From: Acidobacteriota bacterium
Lineage (GTDB): Bacteria; Acidobacteriota; Vicinamibacteria; Marinacidobacterales; SMYC01
NCBI GenBank assembly: GCA_029263435.1
Contig: JAJCXL010000076.1
Location: 1-6,441 of the forward strand
Length of the DNA stretch: 6,441 nt
Direction: 5' to 3'
The notes under the pieces were generated by a model that did no database searches, was not told where the DNA came from, and saw nothing but the letters and a program-made list of their open reading frames with translations. A program made the translations under genes and the position numbers. Of the stretch, positions 1-5,702 are shown piece by piece. The stretch's first letter is position 1. Every line of letters starts with the position of its first letter.

Positions 1-1064
1 GCGTGGTCGAAGAGGGTGACCTCCTCGTGGAGATCGTCGACAACGACCCCGAGATCCTCGAGCGGATGGGACGTGAGCGCACCGCCTATCTTCGGAAGCT
101 CGAGGCGTCGCAAGCCGGCATGGCGGCTCTCTCCGAGCGCATCCTCGGGCTCGAGCAATCCAGGCTGAGCGCACTGAGTGCGGCCGAGAACTACGTCGAG
201 ATGGCCAAACAAAGAATCCATGGCGCGGAGCGGAAGGTCGATGCCGCCGAAAGCACGCGCGACACGTCCGAGCTCAACCTCGTCCGCGTCACGCGCCTGT
301 TCGACCGCGGACTCCGCTCGAAGAGAGACCTGGAGCTAGCTGAGCTCGACTTCGCCAAGGCCGAGGCAGAGCTCGACCGCGCCCGAGCGGATGCCGAGGC
401 TGCCCGAGAGGATCTCCAAGCGCGAGAGTCGCAGCTGGACAAGACCGACGCCGATACGCGCGCCTCGCTCGAGAGCGCTCGGTCGTCGCTCGCCTCCGCT
501 CAATCCTCGGTCGCTTCCAACGAAGCTACCGTGCAACAGATCGATGGGAAGCTCGCTCAACAGGCCACGATGAGCGTGCACGCCCCAAGAGCGGGAACGG
601 TCTTGCGTTTGCTCGCGCAGCCGGGAAGTGAGTTCGTCAAGCAGGGAGACCCGCTCGTTCTGCTCGTCCCGACGGCCGGTGACCGGGTGGTCGAGCTCTG
701 GGTCAAGGGAAACGACATGCCTCTCATTCACGCGGGGGATCCGGTTAGGCTCCAGTTCGAAGGGTGGCCGGCGGTGCAGTTCGTCGGATGGCCTTCGGTT
801 GCGGTGGGGACGTTCGGCGGCCGAGTGACGCTCGTCGATGCGACCGACGATGGGAAGGGTCGTTTCCGGATCCTTGTCGTGCCCGACCCCGACGACGAAC
901 CGTGGCCTCGAAAGCAGTTTCTCCGGCAAGGCGTACGCACGAATGGTTGGGTCCTTCTCAAGGTGGTGCCGCTATGGTACGAGCTGTGGCGCCAGTTCAA
1001 CGGCTTCCCGCCGGTCATCTCGATCGACGAGCCGGATCCGGTAGCGGCCGGGGTCGAGAAATGA
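1..1064 (+). CDS. HlyD-family periplasmic adaptor (membrane fusion) subunit, 5' truncated
   Basis: This is the adaptor of a tripartite export system, bridging an inner-membrane pump to an outer-membrane channel across the periplasm. The gene enters from the left edge: the first full codon (GTG at 3) is read here as internal Val, because it lies in the end of the first lipoyl half (VVEEGDLLVEI). About 353 residues are visible; the N-terminal membrane anchor or signal and the start of the lipoyl domain are missing. In order they show a long Ala/Glu/Arg-rich coiled-coil hairpin (about 25-187), the second lipoyl half with VHAPRAGTV (192-200), a beta-barrel part with two GWP motifs (254-264), and a C-terminal segment LWYELWRQFNGFPP (324-337). 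That last segment recurs, as I recall, in a HlyD subgroup linked to ABC exporters. The ATGA overlap with the next gene implies one operon and coupled translation. The substrate is unknown. The family call is firm; the subtype is less so. Confidence 0.93.
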   Translation, partial: VVEEGDLLVEIVDNDPEILERMGRERTAYLRKLEASQAGMAALSERILGLEQSRLSALSAAENYVEMAKQRIHGAERKVDAAESTRDTSELNLVRVTRLFDRGLRSKRDLELAELDFAKAEAELDRARADAEAAREDLQARESQLDKTDADTRASLESARSSLASAQSSVASNEATVQQIDGKLAQQATMSVHAPRAGTVLRLLAQPGSEFVKQGDPLVLLVPTAGDRVVELWVKGNDMPLIHAGDPVRLQFEGWPAVQFVGWPSVAVGTFGGRVTLVDATDDGKGRFRILVVPDPDDEPWPRKQFLRQGVRTNGWVLLKVVPLWYELWRQFNGFPPVISIDEPDPVAAGVEK

Positions 1065-2443
1065 TCTTGGCGTGGGCGTTGTCGGCGGGACTCGGGCTTG
1101 GCGCAGCTGCAGGCGGTGACGGCCCGATCACGCTCGAGGATGTCCTCGCGTCTACTGAACGTCACTATCCGCCTCTGCTCGCCGCGATTCAAGAGGTGGA
1201 GCAGGCTGAAGGCGCCAGTCGGGCCGCCGACGGGAAGTTCGACACCCGAGTCCGCCTGGGTGGTGCGGCGGACCAGTTCGGGTTCTACGAGAACTACCGC
1301 ATCGACCTCGGACTGGAGCAATCCATCCAGTGGTGGGGGGCGAAGCTCTACGCGGGTTGGCGCCTCGGAGAGGGTGGCTTTGCGCCTTATAGCGGCCTCC
1401 AGGAGACCCGAACCGGGGGTGAGTACCGCGCGGGGATCAAGCTCCCGCTTCTCCGGGGACGTTCGATCGACGACCCGCGTGCTCGGCAACGCCAGGCCAC
1501 GATCGGTGTGAATGTGGCGGAGCTCTCCGTGATGGAGCGAGGGCTCGTCATCCGACAACTCGCGACCGATGCCTACTGGGACTGGGTTGCCGCCGGTAGG
1601 TCGCTCGAGATCGCCCAGAACTTGCTGGCGATCGCGGTCAGCCGCGACGAGTATCTTCGGGAAAGCGTCGAGGCTGGGGCACTCGCTGCGGTCGAGGTCA
1701 TCGACAATCGCCGGGCGATCCTCAAGAGACGATCCGAGATCGTGTCTGCCGAGCGGAAACTGCGCAAAGCCGCGATCTATCTATCGCTCTATTACCGAGA
1801 TCGAATAGGCGAGCCGATCGTGGCTCCTGAGTCGCGTCTGCCGAGCTTCCCTGTGCCGGGGCTCCAAATCTCACGCCAGCTCGACGAGGATTTGCGCCTC
1901 GCGCTCCTCCGAAGGCCCGAGCTTCAATCCATACGGGCCGAGTCGGAGCAGGTAGGTCTCGATGAGAGCCTCGCGTCGAACAGCGTCCTTCCATCTCTCG
2001 ATCTGGCGCTCGGGGTCACCGCGGAATCAGGAGTGAATCCCGATGTGAAGCGTGGTCCGTCGGATCTCAAGGCGGGCGTCGTCTTTTCTCTTCCGATACA
2101 GCGTCGGGAAGCGACCGGCAAGCAGCTGAAAGCTCGCGCCAAACTTCAACAACTACGACTCGAGGAAAAGTTCCTCGAGGAAAAGATCGAGGCAGAGGTT
2201 CGGGATGCGCGCGTCGCCCTTGAAACGAGCTACGAAAAGACACAGCTCCTCGAAGAGGAAGTCGTCGTCACGCGTGAGCTCGAAGCGCTCGAACGGGACC
2301 GGTTCGATCTCGGTGACAGCAACCTCTTCACCGTGAACCTCCGCGAAGCCGCGACGGCGGATGCCGAGAGGCGTAGGGTCGAGGCGCTCGCGAGCTATCA
2401 CCGCGCGCGTGGGTTCTATCGTCTCGTCATCGCCGAGCCGTGA
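1061..2443 (+). CDS. TolC-like outer-membrane efflux channel protein
   Basis: This 460-residue protein matches the usual length of the outer membrane efflux protein (OEP) family, whose trimers form an outer-membrane barrel with a long periplasmic helical tunnel. The start is the ATG inside the ATGA overlap with the adaptor gene. It gives a short hydrophobic, Ala/Gly-rich leader (1-18) without the usual basic residues, followed by ITLEDVLAS, a typical OEP opening. Two OEP halves are visible: strands and helices around 45-250, then LRRPELQSIRAESEQV (283-298), a beta segment (308-346) and a long coiled coil (352-412). The second half ends in the characteristic RFDLGDSNLFTVNLRE (414-429). Neighbours point to type I-like or multidrug export with the upstream adaptor; the pump is not in the window. 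The leader is weak for Sec export, and a longer form starting inside the adaptor gene is unlikely. A 15-bp spaced repeat encodes LEEK-FLEEK in the coiled coil and is unremarkable. Confidence 0.93.
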   Translation: MILAWALSAGLGLGAAAGGDGPITLEDVLASTERHYPPLLAAIQEVEQAEGASRAADGKFDTRVRLGGAADQFGFYENYRIDLGLEQSIQWWGAKLYAGWRLGEGGFAPYSGLQETRTGGEYRAGIKLPLLRGRSIDDPRARQRQATIGVNVAELSVMERGLVIRQLATDAYWDWVAAGRSLEIAQNLLAIAVSRDEYLRESVEAGALAAVEVIDNRRAILKRRSEIVSAERKLRKAAIYLSLYYRDRIGEPIVAPESRLPSFPVPGLQISRQLDEDLRLALLRRPELQSIRAESEQVGLDESLASNSVLPSLDLALGVTAESGVNPDVKRGPSDLKAGVVFSLPIQRREATGKQLKARAKLQQLRLEEKFLEEKIEAEVRDARVALETSYEKTQLLEEEVVVTRELEALERDRFDLGDSNLFTVNLREAATADAERRRVEALASYHRARGFYRLVIAEP

Positions 2444-3240
2444 TCGGTTCGGGCGAGAACGGCTGAGCGGTTCGGCCGCGGTGTCTCGTCGCAGGCAAGC
2501 CGGCGCAGGATCTGGCCGCGTCTTCGCCAAAGCGCATCGAGATGACGCACGGTGACGAAAGGGCGAAGCGAATGAAGCGCGTCGCGATCGAGATCCAAGA
2601 GAGACTGGACCAGCTCATCCGAGCACGCCGGCATGTCGTCCATCCTCGCGTTCGTGTAGAGACGGAAAGATCGCGTGTGGTCGATGAACCAGACCCGGTC
2701 TCGTGTGTCCACCAGGACGTTGCCGGGATGCCGATCGAAGTTGTCGATGAGCGCGTCGAACAGGTACATCTTGCGAAACTCGTCCGGTTTCCGCTCGGCA
2801 GCCTTCGGACCATCGGTGTCGTATCGGTTCTGGTACTCGGTGGTGGCGTGCTCGACCCACAGCTGGACCGAGCCTGCGGTGCCGTCGATCGTACGCAAGA
2901 CACAAGGCGGCACGTTGTCGACCCCGAGTAGTCTTGCGAGTCGATAGGCGGCGCATTCGTACAAATAGCTGTCGTGAAAGTCGCGGATGGTGAGCTCTCC
3001 GACACGAGCGGTCTTGTGTTTCTTGTCGACGGTGCGAAAAATGGCTCGTGCCTCGACGCCGTCTCGACGCATCGTCAGTTTGAGCGGTCGATTTCTAGAG
3101 CCTTCGAGCTCTTTCGAGGACACGATCTCCGCGGTAGCGAGGAAATCCAAGGCGTCTTCGTCCGTGGCGAACGGCAGCATCGTCCCGTCCGCGGCCAGCC
3201 ATTGAGGCGAGAACGCGAGTAAGAAAAAGGCGCCGATCAT
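2416..3240 (-). CDS. Predicted exported atypical kinase-like protein (DRHPGN / IDHTR motifs)
   Basis: This 274-residue protein begins with a hydrophobic stretch and a plausible signal cleavage site (MIGAFFLLAFSPQWLAA, 1-17), suggesting export. The rest resembles atypical kinase folds (PI3/4-kinase, HipA and FAM20 types). It shows a beta-strand pair ending AIFRTVD (66-72), a helix with Glu95 in YLYECAAYRLARLLG, a hinge-like SVQLWVE (124-130), a catalytic-loop-like NFDRHPGNVLVD (167-178) and a metal-site-like WFIDHTRSFR (184-193). By family analogy Asp169, Asn174 and Asp187 would be the catalytic and metal ligands. I recall uncharacterised proteins with this 'DHTR(A/S)FR' pattern, mostly in Acidobacteriota and relatives. 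No substrate or activity is known. The ATG at 3240 has no good ribosome site; a GTG at 3306 behind GGAGA (3316-3320) is an alternative, but would bury the leader. The last 9 codons overlap the TolC gene on the other strand. Confidence 0.8.
   Translation of the reverse strand: MIGAFFLLAFSPQWLAADGTMLPFATDEDALDFLATAEIVSSKELEGSRNRPLKLTMRRDGVEARAIFRTVDKKHKTARVGELTIRDFHDSYLYECAAYRLARLLGVDNVPPCVLRTIDGTAGSVQLWVEHATTEYQNRYDTDGPKAAERKPDEFRKMYLFDALIDNFDRHPGNVLVDTRDRVWFIDHTRSFRLYTNARMDDMPACSDELVQSLLDLDRDALHSLRPFVTVRHLDALWRRRGQILRRLACDETPRPNRSAVLARTDHGSAMTRR
2431..2455. terminator. Weak hairpin straddling the TolC stop codon
   Basis: The arms CGCCGAGCCG (2431-2440) and CGGTTCGGGCG (2445-2455) can pair over about 10 bp with one G-T wobble and one bulged G. 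The TGAT loop contains the TolC stop. It lies where two genes converge and overlap. No T-run follows on either strand, so an intrinsic terminator is only a possibility, and GC-rich DNA gives such pairing by chance. Confidence 0.25.
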
Positions 3241-3334
3241 TTCTTGAGAATACGGGACCAAAATGCAAAAGTTCCCGCCTCTCGCTGGAAGGCAGTGAGG
3301 AAACACGGCATAATTTCTCCGGGAGAGCTTCTCT
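3241..3334. promoter_or_regulatory. Divergent intergenic region between kinase-like and ankyrin genes
   Basis: This 94 bp spacer must hold both promoters if the two genes are transcribed from here. It is more A/T-rich than its surroundings. On the plus strand CATAAT (3309-3314) is a 5/6 match to a sigma-70 -10 box, with a poor -35 match (TGGAAG, 3286-3291) 17 bp upstream. The implied start would leave only a short leader before the ribosome site GGGAGAG (3321-3327), which sits 7 nt before the ankyrin ATG. On the minus strand TATTCT (3252-3247) is a weak -10 candidate. The promoter assignments are tentative. Confidence 0.45.
3253..3277. repeat. Interrupted inverted repeat, candidate operator
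   Basis: CGGGA (3253-3257) and TCCCG (3273-3277) form a perfect 5 bp dyad, with one further matching pair inside (C3259/G3271). They flank an A/T-rich core AAAATGCAAAA (3260-3270). The 25 bp dyad lies in the divergent spacer, 13 bp upstream of the kinase-like start codon. The size and centre fit a dimeric regulator, but no regulator gene is in the window and the arms are short. Confidence 0.35.
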
Positions 3335-5128
3335 ATGAGATGGCGAGTGTTTTTTTCGGCCGCCGCGGTCCTTCTCGCGTCGACGATATCCGCTGCGACG
3401 GGTGATGAGTGGGGGGCACCGTCCGTCGTGAATGCGGCGGAGAGTCGGGACCATGAGACCCTTCGGACCTTGCTGTCGGAAGGGGCTGACGTGAACAGCG
3501 CGGCCGGTGACGGCATGTCCGCCCTCCATTGGGCGGCCTATCAGGGTGACGTCGAGATGGCGGAGCTCTTGCTCTTTGCGGGCGCGAACTCGAGCGCTAC
3601 CACCAGGCTCGTCGGCTTCACGCCTCTCTTGCTCGCGGCCAAAGCCGGGCATGCGTCGATGATCGAATTGTTGCTGGGGGCGAGGGCGGACACCGAAGAC
3701 CGGACGTCGACCGGGACGACCGCTCTGATGTTCGCCGCGGCGTCCGGCAGTGTCGACGCGGTCCGATTCCTACTCGATGCGGGCGCTGACGCCAATGCCA
3801 CCGAGTCGACCGGCGGACAGTCACCGCTCATGTTCGCGGCGGCCCATGGTCGTCGCGACGTCATCGCCTTATTGACGTCCCGAGGCGCGGACGTATCCGC
3901 AGCGACGGAAGTCATCGACGCGCCCGCGCTGAACCAATCGCTCGACGAAGGGTTTCGTGAGCGTATCGAGCAACTAAAGAAGGACCGAGAAGAAGCTGCC
4001 GACGCCGTCGGCGATACCGAAGAAGCCTCGGTCGTCGAGCCGGAGAAAAAACGAAGCTTCTTCGCGCGGCTGTTCGGGTGGATGGTTCCTGGTCGCGGCG
4101 TCGACGAAAAAGCTCCTGAGCGTCGTCAGCGAGAGTCCTACGGCGTTCGCGTCGGTCAGCAAGGAGGCATGACGCCGTTGCTCTTGGCCGCGCGACAGGG
4201 TGAGGAAGCGTCCGTTCTCGCACTCCTCGAGGCTGGCGCCGCCGTCAATCAAGTGGCGGCGGGGAGTCAGACGAGCGCTCTTTTGATCGCGACGATGAAT
4301 GGTCACTTCGACCTCGCGCTGAAGCTCGTCGGACTCGGTGCGGATCCTAACCTCGCGGCGGAGCCGAACCACGTCACGCCGCTCTATGCGGCCATCAATC
4401 TCCAATGGGCGCCGCATGCGATGTATCCGCAGCCAACCGCGCACAAGCAGCAAGAAGCCACCCATCTCGATCTCATGAAGGCTCTGCTCGAGGCGGGGGC
4501 CGACCCCGACGCGCGGTTGACCAAGAAAGTCTGGTTCATGCATTACAACTTCGATACCTCAGGTCTCGATGAGACGGGTGCGACTCCTTTCTGGCGCGCG
4601 GCCTATGGGAGCGACGTCCCCGCAATGGCGCTTCTGAGAGCGTACGGAGCCGATTCAGACATCCGGACCCAGAATGCCGGCCGCCGAGCTTTCGTCGCGG
4701 AGGCCGGTAAGAAGGAGAAGGACCCGTCGGGGCTGCCGCCGGTGCCACCGGGAGGGCCGTCGATGACCCCGCTCCACGCGGCGACGGGCGCGGGCTTCGG
4801 TTCGGGATTCGCTGCGAACGATCACCGCAATCACCCGGCCGGGTTCATGCCGGCGGTCAAATATCTCGTCGAGGAATGCGGCGTCGACGTCAATGCCCGC
4901 GACCACGACGGGACCACCCCGCTTCATAACGCAGCCTCGCGGGGCGACGTGGAAATGATCGACTATCTCGTCTCGAAGGGCGCGGATGTCACCTTGTTGA
5001 ATCGCCGCGGCCAGAGCACGGCCGACATGGCGAACGGGCCGGTCCAACGCATCAACCCTTTTCCCGAGGCTCGAGACAGGCTTGTGAGCCTAGGCGCGGT
5101 CAACCACGACCGCTGCGTTTCCTGCTGA
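3335..5128 (+). CDS. Exported ankyrin-repeat protein with C-terminal CxxC tail
   Basis: This 597-residue protein has a clear Sec signal (MRWRVFFSAAAVLLASTISA, 1-20, cleaved near ATG-DEW) and is therefore predicted periplasmic or extracellular. The ATG is preceded by GGGAGAG at 7 nt. Roughly eleven ankyrin repeats are visible. Five regular ones fill about 28-193 (for example MSALHWAAYQGDVEMAELLL). After a charged, probably disordered insert (about 194-277, with a KKRSFFARLFGW basic/aromatic patch at 238-249) come three more (278-393), the third lengthened. One follows at 415-447. The last two lie after a Pro-rich loop (467-475, LPPVPPGGP), the first of them enlarged and carrying NDHRNHPAGF. 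It ends HDRCVSC. Ankyrin repeats bind other proteins; no enzymatic domain is seen. I recall long relatives with the same C-terminal CVSC in Acidobacteriota and similar lineages. Binding partner and role are unknown. It is divergent from the kinase-like gene, and a hairpin follows it at 5131. Confidence 0.93.
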   Translation: MRWRVFFSAAAVLLASTISAATGDEWGAPSVVNAAESRDHETLRTLLSEGADVNSAAGDGMSALHWAAYQGDVEMAELLLFAGANSSATTRLVGFTPLLLAAKAGHASMIELLLGARADTEDRTSTGTTALMFAAASGSVDAVRFLLDAGADANATESTGGQSPLMFAAAHGRRDVIALLTSRGADVSAATEVIDAPALNQSLDEGFRERIEQLKKDREEAADAVGDTEEASVVEPEKKRSFFARLFGWMVPGRGVDEKAPERRQRESYGVRVGQQGGMTPLLLAARQGEEASVLALLEAGAAVNQVAAGSQTSALLIATMNGHFDLALKLVGLGADPNLAAEPNHVTPLYAAINLQWAPHAMYPQPTAHKQQEATHLDLMKALLEAGADPDARLTKKVWFMHYNFDTSGLDETGATPFWRAAYGSDVPAMALLRAYGADSDIRTQNAGRRAFVAEAGKKEKDPSGLPPVPPGGPSMTPLHAATGAGFGSGFAANDHRNHPAGFMPAVKYLVEECGVDVNARDHDGTTPLHNAASRGDVEMIDYLVSKGADVTLLNRRGQSTADMANGPVQRINPFPEARDRLVSLGAVNHDRCVSC

Positions 5129-5130
5129 TC

Positions 5131-5165
5131 TCCTGCGGAGCCGGCCGGAGCCGGTCTCCGCGGGA
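5131..5165. terminator. Strong hairpin between convergent genes, candidate bidirectional terminator
   Basis: The left arm 5131-5145 (TCCTGCGGAGCCGGC) pairs with the right arm 5150-5165 (GCCGGTCTCCGCGGGA) around a CGGA tetraloop. This gives 15 pairs, with one wobble (5134/5162) and one bulged T (5155). It starts 2 bp after the ankyrin stop and ends 4 bp before the stop of the minus-strand membrane protein gene, exactly where a shared terminator would sit. Neither strand shows a T-run after the stem, so it may stop transcription weakly, protect 3' ends, or act with Rho. Confidence 0.65.
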
Positions 5166-5169
5166 AGGC

Positions 5170-5619
5170 TCATTTCGACGGGAGTAATCCGCCGAGCGCC
5201 CAGCCAATCGAGCCGGCAACGGCCCCGATGATACTGTTGACCACGACGCCCACCGCACGAGCACCGAGCGCCGCGCCCATGGTGACGGCTTGCTCATCGT
5301 TTCCGAAGATGGCGATAGGGTCGTTGAAATGAGTCGAAGCACCGAGCACGATCGAACCGAGCGTGCCGGTGACGATCAACACTTGGGCACCAACAGCGAT
5401 GAGGATTCCCGTGACGGCGGCATAGCCGACGCTTTGACCGCGAAAAGATCGCGACATCGCGCCCCAGATCAGGCATAAATGCACCGTCATGGGTACCATC
5501 GCGAAGAGTCGATTGCCGAGCTCATACGAGCCTCCGGCAGCACCGACGATCAATTTTCCCACGAAGAACAAGACGAGCAGAACCCATGCGAGACGGACGA
5601 AATCTATTTTTTCTTTCAA
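5170..5619 (-). CDS. Small four-helix integral membrane protein, function unknown
   Basis: I do not recognise this 149-residue protein. It has about four hydrophobic helices: 8-28, 36-55, 62-90 and 115-145. A hydrophilic loop (96-110) carries STHFNDPIAIFGNDEQ, and the last helices are Gly/Ala-rich (VNSIIGAVAGSIGWALGGLL), as in tightly packed or oligomeric membrane bundles. There is no cleavable signal; the N-terminus MKEKIDFVR suggests the first helix is an uncleaved anchor. The start is TTG at 5619, supported by GGAGGTGA 6 nt or less upstream; no in-frame ATG nearby competes. It converges on the ankyrin gene across the 5131-5165 hairpin and diverges from the peptidase gene. No residues of a known transporter or enzyme family are evident. 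Coding is well supported by the ribosome site and the membrane pattern, but nothing can be said about function. Confidence 0.82.
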   Translation of the reverse strand: MKEKIDFVRLAWVLLVLFFVGKLIVGAAGGSYELGNRLFAMVPMTVHLCLIWGAMSRSFRGQSVGYAAVTGILIAVGAQVLIVTGTLGSIVLGASTHFNDPIAIFGNDEQAVTMGAALGARAVGVVVNSIIGAVAGSIGWALGGLLPSK

Positions 5620-5702
5620 AGCTCACCTCCGATAGCATGAAGACCGCGGCCAAAGATCCGCAGGCTCATGACGGTGAAGAGTACAACGGATCGAGAGTTG
5701 GA
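5620..5702. promoter_or_regulatory. Divergent spacer between membrane protein and peptidase genes
   Basis: These 83 bp separate two divergent starts and should contain their promoters. Apart from the GGAGGTGA site of the minus-strand gene I see no convincing -10/-35 pair on either strand and no dyad. An in-frame ATG at 5637 would extend the peptidase through this region, so part of it could be translated. Confidence 0.35.
5623..5630 (-). promoter_or_regulatory. Shine-Dalgarno site fixing a TTG start
   Basis: Read on the minus strand, GGAGGTGA (5630-5623) is an almost complete match to the anti-Shine-Dalgarno sequence. The GGAGG core lies 6 nt before TTG (5619-5617). An upstream ATG (5639-5637) and the GTG inside the site are out of frame with the membrane protein, so this site decides the TTG start. 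Confidence 0.8.

Noticed and set aside
764..1060. N-terminal 99-codon extension of the TolC frame
   Set aside because: It lies inside the adaptor gene in another frame and is Arg-rich. The ATGA overlap at 1061 gives the expected mature length and opening motif.
728..1558. 276-codon minus-strand frame across the HlyD/TolC junction
   Set aside because: Both plus-strand genes are clear family members over this whole stretch; the opposite frame is low-complexity and typical of GC-rich shadow frames.
2159..2185. Direct repeat CTCGAGGAAAAG, 15 bp apart, with a TTCCTCGAGGAA palindrome
   Set aside because: It is in frame and encodes the repeated LEEK of a coiled coil, so a protein-level explanation is enough.
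3324..3334. Small AGAG-CTT-CTCT hairpin overlapping the ankyrin ribosome site
   Set aside because: Only 4 bp with a 3-nt loop; too weak to claim as a translational switch.
3241..3516. 92-codon N-terminal extension of the kinase-like frame
   Set aside because: It would overlap the start of the divergent ankyrin gene, has no family-like sequence, and would bury a good leader peptide starting at 3240.
3095..3652. 185-codon minus-strand frame spanning the divergent spacer
   Set aside because: It crosses two better-supported genes and the promoter region, with composition typical of a shadow frame.
3974..4543. 189-codon minus-strand frame within the ankyrin gene
   Set aside because: The ankyrin repeats continue through the plus strand without a break; the minus frame is Arg/Leu-rich with no motif.
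5113..5125. Possible c-type haem site in the ankyrin tail
   Set aside because: The pattern is CVSC followed by the stop codon, so the His of CxxCH is absent.
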